Assembly (NCBI RefSeq): GCF_007828215.1
Contig: NZ_VIUE01000012.1
Span: 1 to 64,000 of the forward strand
Length of the DNA stretch: 64,000 bases
Origin: Pseudomonas sp. SJZ074
GTDB lineage: Bacteria; Pseudomonadota; Gammaproteobacteria; Pseudomonadales; Pseudomonadaceae
Reading direction: 5' to 3'
Shown in pieces: positions 8,927 through 17,741 of the stretch. Each line of letters opens with the position of its first letter. Position 1 is the first letter of the stretch. Under the pieces are notes generated by a model, which worked only from the letters and a program-made list of their open reading frames with translations, did not search any database and had not been told where the DNA came from. Position numbers and translations under genes: made by a program.

Positions 8927-9391
8927 TCAGCTGGCGCGTGCCTGGTTACGCAGCGCCTTGACCTGATCATGGTTGCGTTGCACGCCGTGGAACTGGCGTT
9001 CAACCAGATCACGGATGCCGAGCAGATTGTGCTTGGTGATCTTCTCCATGGCTTCCCTGTAGGCCTTCAGCGCATGGTCTTCGCCGCGCTCGGCTTCGTT
9101 GAGTACCGCTTCCTCGTCCTTGCCGGTGAACATGGACTTCACATCCACCCAACGGCGGTGCAGGTCACCAGAGACGCTGGTGGAGGTTTCCGGATCGCCA
9201 CCCAACGAGCGAACGGCCGTCTGCAGTTCGGACGCAGCGGTGGCACAATCTACGGAGCGTTGCTCGAACAACTTCTTGAGTTGCGGATGCTTGATGTCTT
9301 CGGCGCAGGTCTTGAAGCCTTCCTGACCATCCTTGCTGGTCTGGATCAGGTCGTTCAGGACGGCGATGGCTTCTTTGTTCATATCGGTCAT
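8927..9391 (-). CDS. PA2169-family ferritin-like four-helix-bundle protein (DUF2383)
   Basis: 154 aa, almost wholly helical, with conserved Glu/Asp/His positions spread over four predicted helices (for example EDIKHPQL near residue 31 and ERGEDHALKAYREAM near residue 104) typical of the PA2169/DUF2383 family. No signal peptide. Start ATG at 9389-9391 has AAGGAA upstream. It is flanked by a clear terminator and by an AT-rich upstream region (9392-9596), so it is monocistronic. Members are often stress- or stationary-phase-induced; that regulation is not visible here. Metal binding is inferred from the fold. Confidence 0.85.
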   Translation of the reverse strand: MTDMNKEAIAVLNDLIQTSKDGQEGFKTCAEDIKHPQLKKLFEQRSVDCATAASELQTAVRSLGGDPETSTSVSGDLHRRWVDVKSMFTGKDEEAVLNEAERGEDHALKAYREAMEKITKHNLLGIRDLVERQFHGVQRNHDQVKALRNQARAS

Positions 9392-9596
9392 TTTTCAATT
9401 CCTTTGCTGGTGAATAAAAAACCTGCAAGGAATATTGCATCGGCCATGCCAGCTTCGACCGAGGATAATTAATCCTAAAAATCAATAAGTTAATTAAATA
9501 GACAAAATCTGTATCCGCGTTATTTGCATGATCTGTCATTTGGCCTGCATGCAGAATGCCTGTATTTTCAAACCTGATTGATTCAAGACATTTGCC

Positions 9597-9833
9597 ATGA
9601 ACCCGGAAACCCTCGAACTGCTGGTCACGCGCCAGATGCCCTTCGGTAAATACAAAGGCCGAATCCTGGCCGACCTGCCCGGTCAGTACCTGAACTGGTT
9701 TGCCCGCGAAGGTTTTCCCCACGGAGAATTGGGCGGTTTGCTGGCGTTGATGCAGGAGATCGATCACAACGGTCTGTCCGACCTGCTCGACCCGCTGCGC
9801 GTCAAGCACGGCAAACCCAAACCCCGCCCCTGA
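9597..9833 (+). CDS. DUF3820 family protein (QSregVF_b domain)
   Basis: 78 aa. It has the compact DUF3820 signature MPFGKYKGRILADLP near residue 14, followed by YLNWFAREGFP. The Pfam name is putative quorum-sensing-regulated virulence factor, but the molecular function is not established and the same motif occurs in exonuclease-associated proteins. It precedes the class V aminotransferase by 12 bp and may be co-transcribed with it. Confidence 0.85.
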   Translation: MNPETLELLVTRQMPFGKYKGRILADLPGQYLNWFAREGFPHGELGGLLALMQEIDHNGLSDLLDPLRVKHGKPKPRP

Positions 9834-9845
9834 TCAGGCCCTCCC

Positions 9846-11033
9846 ATGCCCGAGAACACCCTGTACGCCCACGATGAAGCTTTCTGGCAGACCTTTGTCG
9901 ACCGCTACGACGTCGCCGCCGATGGACCGCTGAACCTGGAAAACGGCTACTTCGGGCGCATGTCGCGGACCGTGGTCGAGGAGTACCAGCGCAACATCGA
10001 CTTCATCAACCGCAGCAACTCGGTGTACGTGCGCCAGCAGTTCGACCGTGAACAAGGCGAGGCGATTCGCCGCCAAGTGGCAGAGTTGATCAAGGCGCCT
10101 GCGCAAACCGTGGCGCTGACCCGAAGTGCGGTGGACTCCCTGCAATCGTTGATTCGCAACTACAACGGCCTGAAGCCTGGCGACCAGGTGCTGATCTGTG
10201 ACCTGGAATATCAGTCGGTCAAGAACGCGATGCGCTGGCTGGCCCGCCAGCGTGGCGTGGAGCTGATCGAACTGGTTCACCAGCATCCGGCCAGTTTCGA
10301 GAGCCTGGTGGGGACTTACCGGGAGGCGTTCATTCGCTACCCGCGCCTGAAACTGATGACGCTGACCTACGTCAACCACCTCACCGGGCTGGTGATGCCA
10401 GTACAGGCCATTGCCGAAACGGCTCGGGAGTTCGATGTCGACATCATCCTCGACGGCGCCCACGCTCTGGGCCAGATCGATTTCGACCTGGCCCAGATGG
10501 GTATCCCGTTCGCTGGATTCAATCTGCAGAAATGGATCGGCGGGCCCCTGGCCCTGGGTTTCCTGTACATCGCCCCGCAACGCCTGGCCGATATCGATCC
10601 GGACATGGACGACAGTCATTACCCGGCAAACGACGTCCGCTCACGCACGCCCCACAGCACGCCGAATATTCCGGCCCTGCTGACCCTGCCCCTGGTATTC
10701 GAAGAACACCGCGCCCTGGGTGGCGCCCTGGCCAAAGGTACGCGACTCTGTTACTTGCGCGACCTGTGGGTCAAGGCAGTGCGGGATCTGCCGGGTATCG
10801 AAGTCATGACCCCGGATGACCGGCGACTCTACTGCGGCATCACCTCGATGCGTTTCACCGACCACGCAGATCAGCAGGTAATGGCTGACCGATTGCTCAA
10901 CGAGTACGGGATCTTCACCGTGGTGCGCAACACCAGCGTGGGGCCCTGTATCCGTATCACGCCGGGGTTGATCACCCTGGCGAGCGATATCGAGCGGCTC
11001 ATCAAGGCGCTGCTTGATTTGAGCCGAACATAG
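9846..11033 (+). CDS. Class V aminotransferase (PLP-dependent, isopenicillin-epimerase-like)
   Basis: 395 aa fold-type I PLP enzyme. The cofactor-binding aspartate lies in ILDGAHALGQID (about residue 202) and the Schiff-base lysine in GFNLQKWIGGP (about residue 227). An upstream TRSAVDSLQS segment fits the PLP phosphate-binding region. The class includes cysteine desulfurases, kynureninases and isopenicillin N epimerase-like enzymes; there is no desulfurase-type catalytic Cys loop that I can see. It follows the DUF3820 gene closely. Substrate unknown. Confidence 0.85.
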   Translation: MPENTLYAHDEAFWQTFVDRYDVAADGPLNLENGYFGRMSRTVVEEYQRNIDFINRSNSVYVRQQFDREQGEAIRRQVAELIKAPAQTVALTRSAVDSLQSLIRNYNGLKPGDQVLICDLEYQSVKNAMRWLARQRGVELIELVHQHPASFESLVGTYREAFIRYPRLKLMTLTYVNHLTGLVMPVQAIAETAREFDVDIILDGAHALGQIDFDLAQMGIPFAGFNLQKWIGGPLALGFLYIAPQRLADIDPDMDDSHYPANDVRSRTPHSTPNIPALLTLPLVFEEHRALGGALAKGTRLCYLRDLWVKAVRDLPGIEVMTPDDRRLYCGITSMRFTDHADQQVMADRLLNEYGIFTVVRNTSVGPCIRITPGLITLASDIERLIKALLDLSRT

Positions 11034-11073
11034 GTCCCCTCGCCACAGGTTCAGTGGAAGCTGAAATTCAGGC

Positions 11074-11106
11074 AAAAAAAAACGGTGCGCCGACCAAGCG
11101 CACCGT
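11074..11106 (-). terminator. Intrinsic terminator of the zwf-pgl-eda operon
   Basis: ACGGTGCGC / GCGCACCGT 9-bp stem, 7-nt loop; on the minus strand it is followed by a run of nine T. It lies about 40 bp past the eda stop. Confidence 0.9.
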
Positions 11107-11143
11107 AAAGCCGTAGAACACCCAACGAAGTTCGGTAAAACAA

Positions 11144-11809
11144 TCAGTCCAGCAGCGCCAATGCCTCGGCGGTGCATTCCTGGATACGGGCCCAGTCGCC
11201 GTTCTTGATCCACTCCGGATCGAGCATCCAGCTACCGCCCACGCACATCACGTTTTTCAACGCCATGTAGTTCTTGATATTGGCCGGGCCGACGCCACCG
11301 GTCGGGCAGAATTTCACTTCGCCGAACGGGCCGCCCAGGGCCTTGATGGCGGCGACACCACCACTGACTTCCGCAGGGAACAATTTGAAGCGGCGATAGC
11401 CCAGGCTATAGCCTTCCATGATGCCGGAGGCATTGCTGATGCCTGGCAGCAACGGAATCGGGCTGTCGACACTGGCTTGGAGCAAATCACGGGTGATGCC
11501 CGGGGTCACGATGAACTGCGAACCTGCCGCCTCGGCAGCGGCCAGCATCTGGCGGTCGAGCACCGTGCCGGCACCGGTCACCAGCTCCGGACGCTGCTCA
11601 CGCAGTACCTGAATGGCCTTGAGGCCGAACTGGGAACGCAAGGTCACTTCCAGCGCCGTCAGGCCACCGGCCGCCAGGGCATCGGCCAGCGGCAGGATGT
11701 CCTGTTCGCGGGCGATGGTGATGACCGGCAGGATCCGCGCCTTGGCGCACAGATCGTCGATCAGGGTAACTTTGTCCGCCATGGAAACGGTCGGGGGTAG
11801 GTTTGTCAT
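11144..11809 (-). CDS. eda: KDPG/KHG aldolase
   Basis: 221 aa 2-keto-3-deoxy-6-phosphogluconate aldolase, the last step of the Entner-Doudoroff pathway (KDPG to pyruvate and glyceraldehyde-3-phosphate). The catalytic lysine is in FKLFPAE and the Glu in ALEVTLRS; FCPTGGV forms the phosphate site. The ATG at 11807-11809 has AAGGA 9 nt upstream; the open frame continues to a GTG at 11836, but that would overlap the end of pgl without a ribosome site. Third gene of zwf-pgl-eda, 17 bp after pgl. Confidence 0.96.
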   Translation of the reverse strand: MTNLPPTVSMADKVTLIDDLCAKARILPVITIAREQDILPLADALAAGGLTALEVTLRSQFGLKAIQVLREQRPELVTGAGTVLDRQMLAAAEAAGSQFIVTPGITRDLLQASVDSPIPLLPGISNASGIMEGYSLGYRRFKLFPAEVSGGVAAIKALGGPFGEVKFCPTGGVGPANIKNYMALKNVMCVGGSWMLDPEWIKNGDWARIQECTAEALALLD

Positions 11810-11826
11810 AGCGGCTGATCCTTGGT

Positions 11827-12540
11827 TCATGGGCACCAGTAAATCTCTAACGTAGGTTGCAAAAACGCGCGGACCGGCATTTCGGCGACGTTGTCACCGG
11901 CCACCGCAGCGTTCAGGGTGGTCAATTTCGATTGACCGGAAATCGACAGCACCTTGTGTTTCGCCGAGGCCAGCAAGGCACGGCTCATGGTCAGGCGCTG
12001 GTGCGGCACGGTCGGCGCCAGCATTGGCCAGCAACGACGAGCGCCCTGCGTGTCCAATGCTTCGGCCAGGTTCGGGCTGTCGGGGAACAACGATGCGGTA
12101 TGCCCGTCATCGCCCATGCCCAATACGAGCACATCGATGGGCGGCAGCTCGGCCAACAGGCGATCAGCCTGCTCGGCGGCTGCCTCCAGGTTGGCACTGG
12201 CGCTGTAGAGGCTCAGGAACTGGGCCTTGGCCGCCGGGCCTTGCAACAGATAACGCTTGAGCAGACCGGCATTGCTGTCAGCATGTTCAACCGGTACCCA
12301 GCGCTCGTCCGCCAGGCTCACCACCACTTTCGACCAATCCAGCGCTTGCTTGGCCAGGCTCTGGAAGAAAGCCACCGGACTGCGGCCGCCAGATACCACC
12401 AGGACCGCCGTGCCACGTGCGCTGATCGCCTCGCGCAGTTGCTCGGCCACGTTCAATGCCAGGCCTTCAGCCAACAGCACCGGGCTCTTGAATTCCAGGG
12501 CGCTGACGCCCTGGGGCAGTTTCACTTCAGATATCGCCAT
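11827..12540 (-). CDS. pgl: 6-phosphogluconolactonase
   Basis: 237 aa, Pgl/DevB (NagB-like fold). It hydrolyses 6-phosphogluconolactone made by Zwf. The conserved motif LVVSGGRSP is near residue 48, ADERWVP near residue 77 and [13 protein letters not shown] near residue 141. Its start overlaps the end of zwf by 14 bp, indicating translational coupling. The order zwf-pgl-eda with divergent hexR is the standard Pseudomonas arrangement. Confidence 0.97.
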   Translation of the reverse strand: MAISEVKLPQGVSALEFKSPVLLAEGLALNVAEQLREAISARGTAVLVVSGGRSPVAFFQSLAKQALDWSKVVVSLADERWVPVEHADSNAGLLKRYLLQGPAAKAQFLSLYSASANLEAAAEQADRLLAELPPIDVLVLGMGDDGHTASLFPDSPNLAEALDTQGARRCWPMLAPTVPHQRLTMSRALLASAKHKVLSISGQSKLTTLNAAVAGDNVAEMPVRAFLQPTLEIYWCP

Positions 12541-13996
12541 ACCATGACCTCCCGTCCCGCGTGATCAGTGCAATGGAGCTCATCGGCCCCCAGGACCCGG
12601 CCGCGTACGGCTTGGGCGCATCACCGGACTTTTTCCATCCGGCGATCAACTGGTCACACCATGTCCACGCGGCTTCGATTTCATCTTTACGGACAAACAG
12701 GTTCTGATTGCCGTTCATGACTTCCAGCAGCAAGCGCTCGTAGGCATCGGGAATCCGCGCGCTACGCCAGGTGTCGGAAAAGTTGAGTTGCAAAGGACCG
12801 CTGCGCAACTGCATGCCCTTGTCCAGGCCTTGGTCCTTGGTCATCACCCGCAGGGAAATCCCTTCGTCCGGCTGCAGACGGATGATCAGTTTGTTGCTGA
12901 TCTGCAAGCGCTGCTCGGGAGCGAAGATGTAGTGGGACGGTTCCTTGAAGTGAATGACGATCTGCGACAGCTTTTGCGGCATGCGCTTGCCGGTACGCAG
13001 GTAGAACGGAACCCCGGCCCAGCGCCAGTTGCGGATGTCGGCGCGCAGGGCAACGAAGGTTTCGGTGTCGCTCTGGGTATTGGAATTTGGCTCTTCCAGA
13101 TAGCCGGGCACCGCCTTGCCTTCGCTGTGGCCGGCGATGTACTGGCCGCGCACCACCTGGGTGGTCAGGCCTTCGGGACTGATCGGCGCCAATGCCTTGA
13201 GCACCTTGACCTTCTCGTCACGAATACTGTCGGCGGACAGTTCGGCCGGCGGGTCCATGGCGATCAGGCACAGCAGCTGCAACAGGTGGTTCTGGATCAT
13301 GTCCCGCAGTTGTCCGGCTTTGTCGAAATAGCCCCAGCGGCCTTCGATGCCGACCTTCTCGGCCACCGTGATTTCCACGTGGGAAATATAATGCTGGTTC
13401 CACTGGGTTTCGAACAGGCTGTTGGCGAACCGCAGCGCGATCAGGTTCTGGACCGTCTCTTTACCCAGGTAGTGGTCGATACGATAGGTGCGGTTCTCCG
13501 GGAAGAACTGCGCCACGGCGTCGTTGACCTTGCGCGAGGATTCCAGGTCCGAGCCGATGGGCTTCTCCAGTACGACACGGGTGTTTTCGCTCAAGCCGAC
13601 CTTTGCCAGGTTCTCGCAGATCGAGCCGTACACCGCCGCTGGGGTGGCGAAATAGGCAATGACCTGCTGGGCCGCGCCAATCTGTTCGGCCAGGGCGACA
13701 TAATCGTCGGCCTTGAGGAAATCCACATGCAGGTAGGTCAGGCGCGCCATGAAGCGCTCGACCACGGTTTCGTTCAGCTCCTTGTCGCCCACATAGCGGC
13801 GCAGTTCCGTGGCGATGAACGCCAGGTGCTGCTGCTCGCTGCCGGGTTCACGGGCCAGCGCGATGATTCGCGTGTCCTCGTGCAACAGACCGGCGCCGTC
13901 GAGTTGGTAAAGGGCAGGAAACAGCTTGCGCAGGGCCAGATCGCCCAGCGCGCCGAACAAGGCAAAGGTGCACGGTTCAACCGTTATCGAAGGCAT
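12527..13996 (-). CDS. zwf: Glucose-6-phosphate 1-dehydrogenase
   Basis: 489 aa. It oxidises glucose-6-phosphate to the lactone with NAD(P). The N-terminal Rossmann segment [16 protein letters not shown] is at about residue 13 and the substrate-site signature RIDHYLGKE at about residue 173. The ATG at 13994-13996 is preceded by an A-rich leader with AAGAACAA (an AANAANAA match) only 6 nt upstream and no strong Shine-Dalgarno. Divergent from hexR with a HexR-like palindrome between. First gene of zwf-pgl-eda. It supplies 6-phosphogluconate to Edd, encoded at 27024-28850. Confidence 0.97.
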   Translation of the reverse strand: MPSITVEPCTFALFGALGDLALRKLFPALYQLDGAGLLHEDTRIIALAREPGSEQQHLAFIATELRRYVGDKELNETVVERFMARLTYLHVDFLKADDYVALAEQIGAAQQVIAYFATPAAVYGSICENLAKVGLSENTRVVLEKPIGSDLESSRKVNDAVAQFFPENRTYRIDHYLGKETVQNLIALRFANSLFETQWNQHYISHVEITVAEKVGIEGRWGYFDKAGQLRDMIQNHLLQLLCLIAMDPPAELSADSIRDEKVKVLKALAPISPEGLTTQVVRGQYIAGHSEGKAVPGYLEEPNSNTQSDTETFVALRADIRNWRWAGVPFYLRTGKRMPQKLSQIVIHFKEPSHYIFAPEQRLQISNKLIIRLQPDEGISLRVMTKDQGLDKGMQLRSGPLQLNFSDTWRSARIPDAYERLLLEVMNGNQNLFVRKDEIEAAWTWCDQLIAGWKKSGDAPKPYAAGSWGPMSSIALITRDGRSWYGDI

Positions 13997-14001
13997 GATG
14001 T

Positions 14002-14009
14002 TTGTTCTT
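14002..14009 (-). promoter_or_regulatory. AANAANAA (Hfq/Crc) motif in the zwf leader
   Basis: AAGAACAA on the minus strand, ending 6 nt before the zwf ATG. It matches the catabolite-activity motif bound by Hfq with Crc in pseudomonads. Match seen; function inferred. Confidence 0.5.
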
Positions 14010-14061
14010 TTATCAAGTTAAGCTACAAATACCTTTTTTCAAGGCATCACTCAAGGAAAAA

Positions 14062-14077
14062 TGTAGTAATAACCACA
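14062..14077. promoter_or_regulatory. HexR operator candidate, zwf-hexR intergenic
   Basis: Imperfect palindrome TGTAGTAATAACCACA (pattern TGTxGTxATxACxACA) between divergent zwf and hexR, where HexR is known to bind in Pseudomonas. The known consensus is TTGT-N7/8-ACAA; the left arm here begins ATGT, so the match is imperfect. Confidence 0.6.
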
Positions 14078-14183
14078 ACATTTTCCGAAAATACCGATTC
14101 CGAGTGGTGGTCCGCCGGAGCCATCAGTAGGATAGGCCACCGCAAAGGGTCGTATCAAAGACCCGTCTTTCTAGGAATCCTCT

Positions 14184-15053
14184 ATGGACCGCGTGCGAAA
14201 TTTACTGGAGCAGATCCAGAGTCGCCTTGAAGACCTGAACAAGGCAGAACGCAAGGTGGCCGAGGTGATCCTGCTCAACCCACAGCAGGCCACCCGTTTC
14301 AGCATCGCCGCCCTCGCCCAGGCCGCGTCGGTCAGCGAGCCCACGGTCAACCGCTTCTGCCGTTCGTTCGGCGTCAGCGGCTACCCGGAGCTCAAGCTGC
14401 AACTGGCCCAGAGCCTGGCCAGCGGCGCCGCTTATGTCAGCCGTGCAGTAGAGGCCGACGACAATCCCGAAGCCTATACCCAGAAAATCTTTGGCAGTGC
14501 CATTGCTTCGTTGGACAGTGCCTGCCAAGCACTTGATCCAAATTTGATCAGCCGTGCCGTGGACCTGTTGATCCAGGCCCGACAGATCCACTTCTTCGGC
14601 CTCGGTGCCTCGGCCCCGGTGGCGCTGGATGCCCAGCACAAGTTTTTCCGTTTCAACCTGGCCGTGACCGCCCATGCCGACGTGCTGATGCAACGCATGA
14701 TCGCGTCGGTGGCTCACACCGGCGAGCTGTTCGTGATCATTTCCTACACCGGTCGCACCCGCGAACTGGTGGAAGTGGCGCGCATCGCCCGGGAGAACGG
14801 CGCTTCGGTATTAGGACTCACCGCGGAAAACTCCCCTCTGGCCAAGGCCAGTACCCTGAGCCTGAATATTCCGCTCCCCGAAGACACCGACATCTACATG
14901 CCGATGACCTCGCGGATCATCCAGCTCACGGTGCTGGATGTGCTCGCCACCGGCATGACCCTGCGCCGTGGCGTGGATTTCCAGCCGCATCTGCGCAAGA
15001 TCAAGGAAAGCCTGAATGCCAGCCGCTATCCAGTGGGGGATGAGTTCAATTGA
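14184..15053 (+). CDS. hexR: RpiR-family transcriptional regulator HexR
   Basis: 289 aa. The N-terminal RpiR helix-turn-helix (about residues 1-77; [20 protein letters not shown]) is followed by a SIS sugar-phosphate domain (about residues 125-265; [32 protein letters not shown]). In Pseudomonas HexR represses zwf-pgl-eda, edd-glk and gap and is released by KDPG. It is encoded divergently from zwf, sharing a 187-bp region with an operator-like palindrome. Two further TTGT-N7-ACAA boxes in this window, at edd/gap, are its expected targets. Confidence 0.95.
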   Translation: MDRVRNLLEQIQSRLEDLNKAERKVAEVILLNPQQATRFSIAALAQAASVSEPTVNRFCRSFGVSGYPELKLQLAQSLASGAAYVSRAVEADDNPEAYTQKIFGSAIASLDSACQALDPNLISRAVDLLIQARQIHFFGLGASAPVALDAQHKFFRFNLAVTAHADVLMQRMIASVAHTGELFVIISYTGRTRELVEVARIARENGASVLGLTAENSPLAKASTLSLNIPLPEDTDIYMPMTSRIIQLTVLDVLATGMTLRRGVDFQPHLRKIKESLNASRYPVGDEFN

Positions 15054-15088
15054 TTCGGCTCAGGAGCTTCGGCGTCCGTTAGTCAGTT

Positions 15089-15153
15089 TCGCAAGCAAGC
15101 CCGCTCCCACAAGTTGGAATGCATTTCAAATGTGGGAGCGGGCTTGCTCGCGA
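15089..15153. repeat. REP pair in outward arrangement, downstream of hexR
   Basis: Two GTGGGAGCGGGCTTGCTCGC-type units with their CCCAC/GTGGG ends facing inward (TCGCAAGC at 15089, TCGCGA end at 15153), the opposite arrangement to the other REPINs. It lies between the converging hexR and mutarotase genes. Confidence 0.85.
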
Positions 15154-15184
15154 AGAGGCCGGTAGCAACACTACAAATCCTGAA

Positions 15185-16039
15185 TCAAGCCCCCACCCGC
15201 GCCTGCAAACTCAGGTGCGCCCGCTCCCCCGGCGCCAGGCACAGGCTGTCGGTGCCGCCGCTGGCCGCTTCGACACAGACGAATTCACTGACTTCATCCC
15301 AGCTCACCCCCAGCAACGGTCGGGTACCGGGATGCCATACCACAGTGTCGGCGCTGTCGCCGGTATCGATGCACAGCGCTCGCTGCCAGGCATGGTCCCT
15401 GAGCTGCAACTCCCCTTCGTGCTGGAACACCCGCTGGCAGCCACCCTCGACCCGCAACTCGCCTTTCTGCTGACAGACGGTGCGGTTCAGATGGTCGTAA
15501 CCCTGGGCGCCTTCGAGCCCAGACAGCGCTACCTCACCGACGTCACCGATACGCCAGTAGGCATGCAAAGCCTGGCTCAACTGGCACGGCAAGCTGTCTT
15601 GGTGCTCGGTACTCAAGCGCAGTTCCATGCGCTCTCCAAGGTCCGCATGCAGGTCCACTTGCCAGTCGCACAGCTGCAATTGCCAGTGCAGATGCACACC
15701 GTCGTCGTCGCTGCGGCTGTCCAGCAGCTTCCAGTCGATCAGCCGCGCCCAGCCATGGGACGGCCAGGCGTTTTCGCTCGGGTGACGGCCGTACCACGGC
15801 CAGCACACCGGCACCCCGCCCCGTATCGCCCCGACCTGGGGCCATTTGGCCGCGCACCACAACCAGGGCTTCTGCCCACGGGGCTGGAAATGCAGCAACT
15901 GCGCGCCCTGGCGACTGAACACCGCCTGGCACAGTGGATGATCAATCACCAACACATCGCGCTGCCGATAGCGCTCCCACGCAAACACCGGACGCTCGCG
16001 CAAGGATCTGAAAAAGCGTTGCAGTGGATGCTCATGCAT
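15185..16039 (-). CDS. D-hexose-6-phosphate mutarotase (YeaD-like aldose 1-epimerase)
   Basis: 284 aa, galactose-mutarotase fold of the YeaD type: GAQLLHFQPRG near residue 45, then the conserved IRGGVPVCWPWYG with SHGWAR following (catalytic His region near residue 94), and a later EFVCVEAA. It interconverts alpha and beta anomers of glucose-6-phosphate, speeding entry to Zwf. It lies downstream of oprB on the same strand, separated by an intrinsic terminator, so expression may come by readthrough or from its own promoter. Confidence 0.88.
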   Translation of the reverse strand: MHEHPLQRFFRSLRERPVFAWERYRQRDVLVIDHPLCQAVFSRQGAQLLHFQPRGQKPWLWCAAKWPQVGAIRGGVPVCWPWYGRHPSENAWPSHGWARLIDWKLLDSRSDDDGVHLHWQLQLCDWQVDLHADLGERMELRLSTEHQDSLPCQLSQALHAYWRIGDVGEVALSGLEGAQGYDHLNRTVCQQKGELRVEGGCQRVFQHEGELQLRDHAWQRALCIDTGDSADTVVWHPGTRPLLGVSWDEVSEFVCVEAASGGTDSLCLAPGERAHLSLQARVGA

Positions 16040-16125
16040 GGGCCGCGGTCCTGGAAATCATTGAATTCTCAACGGGATAAAGCACTTTTTGTGGCGAGGG
16101 GTTCTGCTCCGGCCTGGCACTTTAC

Positions 16126-16155
16126 AAAAAAAAGCGGACAGCCTTGGCCGTCCGC
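16126..16155 (-). terminator. Intrinsic terminator of oprB
   Basis: On the minus strand a GCGGAC/GTCCGC stem is followed by TTTTTTTTG. It lies about 40 bp past the oprB stop and before the mutarotase gene. Confidence 0.85.
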
Positions 16156-16194
16156 AAATTATGCGCACATAGAGAGGAGCTTATCGCAACAGCG

Positions 16195-17541
16195 TTAGAA
16201 CACCGACTGAATTTTCAGGCCGGCCACCAGCGCGTTGTCCACTTCATCCACGCCACCCGGATGGGTGATGTACTGCAGGTTGGGACGTACGGTCAGCCAG
16301 TTGGTGACGTGGACACCGTAGTTGAGCTCGTAGTTGTACTCGGTCTCACGCAGCGGGGCGAACAGCGGGTTGTCGTAGTCGCTCACACCGTTGGCAGCGT
16401 TGGTCAGCTCGGCGTTTTTCTTCACGTCATCATTGACATGGATACGGGAGAAACCGATGCCGATGTCATCTTTTGGACGGGCATCGAACGGCCCCTTGTA
16501 CACGAACATCAGCGACTGGTAGTTGTCGACGACGTTGGTGTCCTTGTCGTGGAAAGTCGCGTTGGCTGCGATGTTCAGGCCGCGGGACGCATCACCGTTG
16601 TGGGTGGTGAGTTGCTGCTGCGCAACGAACCAGTAGCCGTGCTTGCTGTTGTGGCTGCGATAGGCGTTGCCGGTAGTCGCGGCATCGTCACCGTTGTCAT
16701 CTTCACGAACGTCATTGGCATCGGCCGTGCTCTTGTAGTAACCGACACGGTATTCACCCGGCAGGCTGTTGACCTTCGGCGACCAGACCAGCTCGACCGG
16801 GATCACGGTGCCCTTGGTACCACTGCCGCTGAGTTTGAAGCCGTTGCCATGTTCCAGCTGCGAAGGGTTCTGGTTGTAGGCACCGATCTGTGCATAGAAC
16901 TCAGGCGTGATGTTGTACTTCACGCGGATCGCGGCCTGGCTCACTGGCCAGTTGTACCAGATACCGGTGGCCCAGTTACCCACCTGGGAGCCGCAGAACG
17001 CCAGATTCTGGAATTCGCAAGGGAAGGTGTTGAAGTCTTCGCCTTCACCGAAGTAACCAGCCTTGACGTCCAGCTTGCCGTCGAGGAACTGGTGCTTGAT
17101 CCACAATTGGGTCAGACGGACCATGTGACCACGGCCGTAGACTTCCTGGGAAGAACTCAAGGTGCCGGCACGCGGGTCGCCGACGCGGTCGTTGGAAATG
17201 TTTTCGCCGTTACGGTTGGTCAGCTGGATCTTGGCCTGGGTGTTATCCCAGCCCCACAGCTTTTGCAGGTCCAGTGCCACGCCCAGACCGAACTGGTCTG
17301 CGTAACGCGCAGTCTTGTCGTTGTTGTAGCCGCCGTGCAGGTTGCCACCCACTTCACCGACGTAGTCGGCCTTGATGTCGATACCCTGTTCGATCAGCTC
17401 GGTACGTTTACCGCCCCAGTCACCCGTCATCCACTTCGAATCGGCGCTGAACGCTTCATCAGCCTGTGCGCTACCGACCAGCATCATCGCCGCAACGGCT
17501 GATAACTGGCAGATGAGCTGGGCATTGTTTTTCTTCTTCAT
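16195..17541 (-). CDS. oprB: Carbohydrate-selective porin OprB
   Basis: 448 aa outer-membrane beta-barrel for glucose diffusion. A signal peptide covers about residues 1-27 (cleavage after VGSAQA). OprB-family features: an N-terminal DWGGKRTELIEQGIDIKADY segment, alternating amphipathic strands, and a C-terminal aromatic residue (ends SVF), as expected for BAM-dependent insertion. It follows gtsD on the same strand after a REPIN and has its own leader with a good ribosome-binding site and an AATAACAA motif 20 nt upstream. It works with the GtsABCD transporter encoded next to it. Confidence 0.95.
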   Translation of the reverse strand: MKKKNNAQLICQLSAVAAMMLVGSAQADEAFSADSKWMTGDWGGKRTELIEQGIDIKADYVGEVGGNLHGGYNNDKTARYADQFGLGVALDLQKLWGWDNTQAKIQLTNRNGENISNDRVGDPRAGTLSSSQEVYGRGHMVRLTQLWIKHQFLDGKLDVKAGYFGEGEDFNTFPCEFQNLAFCGSQVGNWATGIWYNWPVSQAAIRVKYNITPEFYAQIGAYNQNPSQLEHGNGFKLSGSGTKGTVIPVELVWSPKVNSLPGEYRVGYYKSTADANDVREDDNGDDAATTGNAYRSHNSKHGYWFVAQQQLTTHNGDASRGLNIAANATFHDKDTNVVDNYQSLMFVYKGPFDARPKDDIGIGFSRIHVNDDVKKNAELTNAANGVSDYDNPLFAPLRETEYNYELNYGVHVTNWLTVRPNLQYITHPGGVDEVDNALVAGLKIQSVF

Positions 17542-17560
17542 CCCTACATTCCTCGTCTTA

Positions 17561-17568
17561 TTGTTATT
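17561..17568 (-). promoter_or_regulatory. AANAANAA (Hfq/Crc) motif in the oprB leader
   Basis: AATAACAA on the minus strand, ending 20 nt before the oprB ATG. Consistent with carbon catabolite repression of OprB; inferred from the motif. Confidence 0.45.
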
Positions 17569-17645
17569 TGACTGTTTTTATTTTTTCTAACGCGGTTTAC
17601 AACGATTGCGCTGGGCGGTCCCCCACCCACCGCATACTTCTTTCT

Positions 17646-17732
17646 GTGAGAGCGAGCCTGCTCGCGATAGCGGTGTGTCATTCACCCATACGACGGCAGG
17701 CACACCGTCATCGCGAGCAGGCTCGCTCCCAC
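17646..17732. repeat. REPIN between gtsD and oprB
   Basis: GTGAGAGC...GCTCCCAC inverted REP pair with one arm changed (GTGAGAGC). It lies within the gtsABCD-oprB array and could stabilise or end the gts mRNA. Confidence 0.85.
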
Positions 17733-17741
17733 ATTTGTTCT